Of a stretch of DNA of 43,504 bases, positions 41,284-43,504 are shown piece by piece. The first letter of the stretch is position 1; every line of letters starts with the position of its first letter. The notes beneath the pieces are model-generated. The model was not told the DNA's origin. It searched no databases and worked only from the letters and a program-made list of their open reading frames with translations. The position numbers were made by a program, and so were the translations under genes. Origin of the DNA: Planctomycetaceae bacterium (GTDB taxonomy: Bacteria; Planctomycetota; Planctomycetia; Pirellulales; Pirellulaceae); NCBI GenBank assembly GCA_005798335.1, contig SYJV01000111.1, positions 1 to 43,504 on the forward strand, read 5' to 3'.

Positions 41284-41487
41284 ATGGACCCCGATCGCGA
41301 GGCAAAGCTTAAGCTTGCCAGAGCCGCCGCTTTAGTCGCAGACATTGAGTGCACGTCGCTCGATGCGGCTCTCATCAAAGTGCGAAAGCTCAAGGCCTCC
41401 CAAGTCGCTGAGATCCTTCAGGCCGGCCGCGACGATCGCCGCGATCGCATACCAGCGATTTTGCACAAGGCGCTTTTTCGCCGCTGA
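41284..41487 (+). CDS. Small tail-assembly protein (67 aa)
   Basis: ATG at 41284 is preferred over 41266, because AGGGA lies 8 bases upstream. It is a short, basic helical protein (DREAKLKLARAAALVADIE, LIKVRKLKASQVAEILQAG). Small helical proteins between tube and tape-measure genes are usually tail assembly chaperones, and the next gene has the frameshift site. No family is recognised. Confidence 0.5.
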   Translation: MDPDREAKLKLARAAALVADIECTSLDAALIKVRKLKASQVAEILQAGRDDRRDRIPAILHKALFRR

Positions 41488-41504
41488 TTTGCTATGCTGG
41501 GCGA

Positions 41505-42251
41505 ATGCTCTACTTCTTTCCAGGCGCTAAGACGCTCAGCAGCCGGTTACTTGAGTCAGCCGGCATTGATGACTTCCTGCCCAACCCGCTCGGCCGGGAG
41601 ACCACGGTCGGACCTGGTGACACGTCCGGCATCCTGGTGACTCAGCCGGGCTCCGGAGATCCGGACCTACAGTTCGCATCGGACAAGCAGACGTGGGTCA
41701 CCCGCGATCGCGACGGTAAGTGCTGGATGGGGCGTTGGAATGGCCAGCGCACCAACGCCAGCAAGTTTGCCCGAGAGAAACAATTCGACGGTGATCGCAT
41801 CAAGTTAGCCGACGGCTCCCAGTGGGTTGTGCCGCGGATTCGCGAGTTTCGCGAGATCGACCCGGCATCGCCATTCTCGGTGGAGTATCGGTTGCCACGT
41901 TCGTTAACCTACGACCCCGAAACGGGCAGCTTTAAGACTGGTGACGTGATCTCACAATACCGAGCGATCGCGAACGAGGCGATCGCCATCGGCAGCGCCA
42001 TTCACTCGCAGCTGATCGGCACAGGGGCGGCCGAGATCGAGCAAGCGCGAATCGACCGTTTTGCCGGCGGAGTGTTGCGGTTGAATTATCGAGTTGACGT
42101 TCCCGAGCTCGGGTTGCTCGAACTGCTTGACGAGAACACCTTGACCCAAGTGGTGCGAGCCGCGCTCCACTTGGATTGGTTCGAAGCAGCTCTAAAAAAA
42201 AGAGTCTCGAGCCGACACTTTGCGACATCGAATTCGAGCGCTGGCGAATAG
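41505..42251 (+). CDS. Putative tail assembly chaperone, zero-frame product (248 aa)
   Basis: A protein with a beta-rich first half (TQPGSGDPDLQFASDKQTW, KLADGSQWVVPRIREFREID) and a helical end (GLLELLDENTLTQVVRAAL, HLDWFEAALKK). It is the last gene of the rightward late operon, in the position of the G or GT assembly chaperone of lambda. Near its end the codons CTA AAA AAA AGA contain a perfect A AAA AAA slippery heptamer in the correct phase. A -1 shift would replace the last 16 residues by 41 new ones. The zero-frame tail (RVSSRHFATSNSSAGE) looks less protein-like than the shifted frame. Confidence 0.7.
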   Translation: MLYFFPGAKTLSSRLLESAGIDDFLPNPLGRETTVGPGDTSGILVTQPGSGDPDLQFASDKQTWVTRDRDGKCWMGRWNGQRTNASKFAREKQFDGDRIKLADGSQWVVPRIREFREIDPASPFSVEYRLPRSLTYDPETGSFKTGDVISQYRAIANEAIAIGSAIHSQLIGTGAAEIEQARIDRFAGGVLRLNYRVDVPELGLLELLDENTLTQVVRAALHLDWFEAALKKRVSSRHFATSNSSAGE

Positions 42252-42325
42252 CTGCCAGCCGGGGCCGCGTCTATCCGTACGCGCCAACAATTGGGCAACG
42301 TCTCGCGTGGATCCACGGACAATGA
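42194..42325 (+). other. Slippery site and -1 frame extension of the tail assembly gene
   Basis: The run of eight A (42194-42201) gives A AAA AAA in the zero-frame phase. After a -1 shift the next codons (AAG at 42200) read on in an open frame of 41 codons (for example EPTLCDIEFERWRIAASRG and VYPYAPTIGQRLAWIHGQ) to a TGA at 42323-42325. A short stem CTCGA / TCGAG (42206-42210 and 42234-42238) starts five bases after the heptamer, in the usual stimulator distance. A one-base error or indel in the A-run would give the same picture. Confidence 0.6.
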
Positions 42326-42538
42326 TCCGCCAAGTTCCACGGCGTGCGCGCTTACTTACCGTCCCCGAAAAAAATTGCGCGCGAAAAATGTTACAGAAAA
42401 TCGGGCTACGCCCCGCAGACGCCCCCGGCCCCGGGAAGGACCCGCGGCGACCTAGGCCAGTGGCCGCTCGAATGCCGGTTGACGTACTACATCACAAAAG
42501 AAGTGATCGTCCGAGGCGCTCTGTCCGAACATTCGTGA

Positions 42539-42841
42539 CTAATCGCCTGCTTCACCGTCCAGCATATCCAATGGCATGCGCACTTTCGCTTCCGATATTA
42601 TTTTTCGCGCTAATGCCACTGCCTCGCTGAGGGATAGGGATAATCGCCACTTTGTTTCAAGACGATTGGTGCTTTTTTCAGAGGTTTCGGTTGGATTTAC
42701 GGACAACAATACGTACGAATAACCGCTAGCCGCAACGTCAACATCTTTCACCTCAAAATCAATTTGGCATAGCTCACCAGGGACAGCACCATGGATCTGT
42801 GTTCGCATTGCTAGAAAACTGCTACGTCGACTTTTCGGCAT
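42539..42841 (-). CDS. Unknown protein (100 aa), probably host
   Basis: Opposite in direction to the late operon and more A/T-rich than it. The ATG at 42841 begins PKSRRSSFLAMRTQIHG-type sequence; an upstream TTG at 42892 would add 17 residues. The body is beta-rich (LCQIDFEVKDVDVAASGYSY, LETKWRLSLSLSEAVALARK). No family is recognised and no good ribosome site is seen. It stops two bases after the last open frame of the phage, so it may be the first gene of the right flank. Confidence 0.4.
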   Translation of the reverse strand: MPKSRRSSFLAMRTQIHGAVPGELCQIDFEVKDVDVAASGYSYVLLSVNPTETSEKSTNRLETKWRLSLSLSEAVALARKIISEAKVRMPLDMLDGEAGD

Positions 42842-42984
42842 AAATTTAATTCGTTTCGTCGCCGTGTTGGAATTGATTGCGCTATGCTGCAATTTTTGCT
42901 AAGGTAAATCAGAGTGTTTGCAAGTGTAACGAGCAAGCATGCGGACTGTCTATCTCTATTATACGAGACGTCGATGCTTGCAAT

Positions 42985-43353
42985 TTATCCTTGCATTAGC
43001 TCAGTCGTAAAGCCAATTTCATCGCCATGCGATGATGCAACTAATAAAGAAAGCGTTTCATTCAACACGACAACGTCGACAACAGTCGTGAACTGATCTG
43101 ATAACGCGCCGGAAACGGAAACCACCTCCATTGCCAAGTTTCGCAATCTTAGTGTGTCTCCCTGAGATGGGACAGTAGGCAATGTTGCTTCAGCGTAGCA
43201 GTTGTGCGCAGAAGGGAAGCGAATGATTACGTTTACTGGCATTTTGTTGCGAGTATAAACTGTGTGACCAATTGATGGCTGGGCCATTAAGACCCCAACG
43301 AGTCCAAAGCGTAACCGATTTGTCAACCACCCAGATTTGATCTCTATATCCAC
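42985..43353 (-). CDS. Unknown protein (122 aa), probably host
   Basis: The frame starts with a GTG at 43353; an inner ATG at 43242 (PVNVIIRFPSAHNCYAEATL) is an alternative start. The sequence is beta-rich with a TPTVP/QGDTLRLRNLAMEVV pattern like a small barrel. There is no clear ribosome site. It lies on the same strand as the gene at 42539 with a 143-base gap. No family is recognised. Confidence 0.4.
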   Translation of the reverse strand: MDIEIKSGWLTNRLRFGLVGVLMAQPSIGHTVYTRNKMPVNVIIRFPSAHNCYAEATLPTVPSQGDTLRLRNLAMEVVSVSGALSDQFTTVVDVVVLNETLSLLVASSHGDEIGFTTELMQG

Positions 43354-43504
43354 CGCAGTTATCTGGGCGACTCAATCAAATAGTCCGGAGGTCTGGCCAT
43401 CGAACAATACACGCCGGCACAGTCATCTGGATGCATTGATGAATGAAATGATGCCCTGCGTACTTCAATCAGATCTTAAGCCTTTCCTCTGTTTGCATGT
43501 CAAC

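Noticed and set aside
306-42455. Shared GGCGACCTAG at 306-315 and 42446-42455 as an att core
   Set aside because: Only 10 bases match and the flanks do not; a match of this length between GC-rich stretches is expected by chance. No longer direct repeat was found between the two ends.
42326-42538. Open frame of 71 codons after the TGA that ends the frameshift extension
   Set aside because: It is in the same frame and begins without a start codon near a ribosome site; GC-rich Pro/Arg-rich content suggests chance or a decayed gene end. A stop read-through cannot be excluded but nothing supports it.

Overview
The window reads as a nearly complete temperate tailed-phage genome (prophage) of siphovirus type, flanked by short stretches that are probably host DNA. 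The base composition, the abundant CGATCG-like words, the many small conserved-looking genes of unknown function and the style of the lipoproteins suggest a host in the Planctomycetota (Pirellula/Rhodopirellula-like). That assignment is an inference from recall, not from a marker gene. No rRNA, tRNA or CRISPR array was seen.

Layout. (1) 1-435: end of a truncated gene, a 21-bp palindrome and a strong terminator. (2) 436-8794, rightward early operon: tyrosine integrase, a CsrA homologue, a FEN-type 5'-3' exonuclease, DNA-binding proteins, a winged-helix replication initiator that carries four 20-bp iterons plus an AT-rich stretch inside its own gene (a lambda-O-like origin), a Cys-rich small protein and a RimI-like acetyltransferase. 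(3) 8910-13287, leftward and more A/T-rich: an unusual three-gene module of a soluble protein with two GHKL ATPase domains (MutL/MORC-like plus histidine kinase), a response regulator with a large unknown C-terminal domain, and a C5-cytosine DNA methyltransferase. (4) 13399-15077, leftward: an XRE-type regulator, a sigma-region-4-like HTH protein, small proteins, and a 25-bp perfect palindrome over a leftward promoter. (5) 15444-23860, leftward: distal tail genes and the tape measure. (6) 23978-42325, rightward: terminase, an envelope cassette (papain-like lipoprotein, Zn-finger lipoprotein, membrane thioredoxin, two small membrane proteins), portal, glycosyltransferase, LamG protein, fibre-like protein, a protease-capsid fusion, head completion, tail tube, and a tail-assembly gene with a canonical A AAA AAA slippery site. 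(7) 42539-43353: two leftward genes, probably host.

How it fits together. Two late operons diverge from about 23.9 kb, so the tail-tube genes and the tape measure are on opposite strands, unlike the usual collinear siphovirus order. In the lysogen, the leftward promoter at about 14.7 kb could transcribe the regulators and then the kinase/regulator/methyltransferase module, which would make that module a lysogenic-conversion or defence cargo. It is the best candidate for an undescribed system here: it has signalling and DNA-modification parts but no visible nuclease. No canonical endolysin, holin pair or att repeat was recognised.
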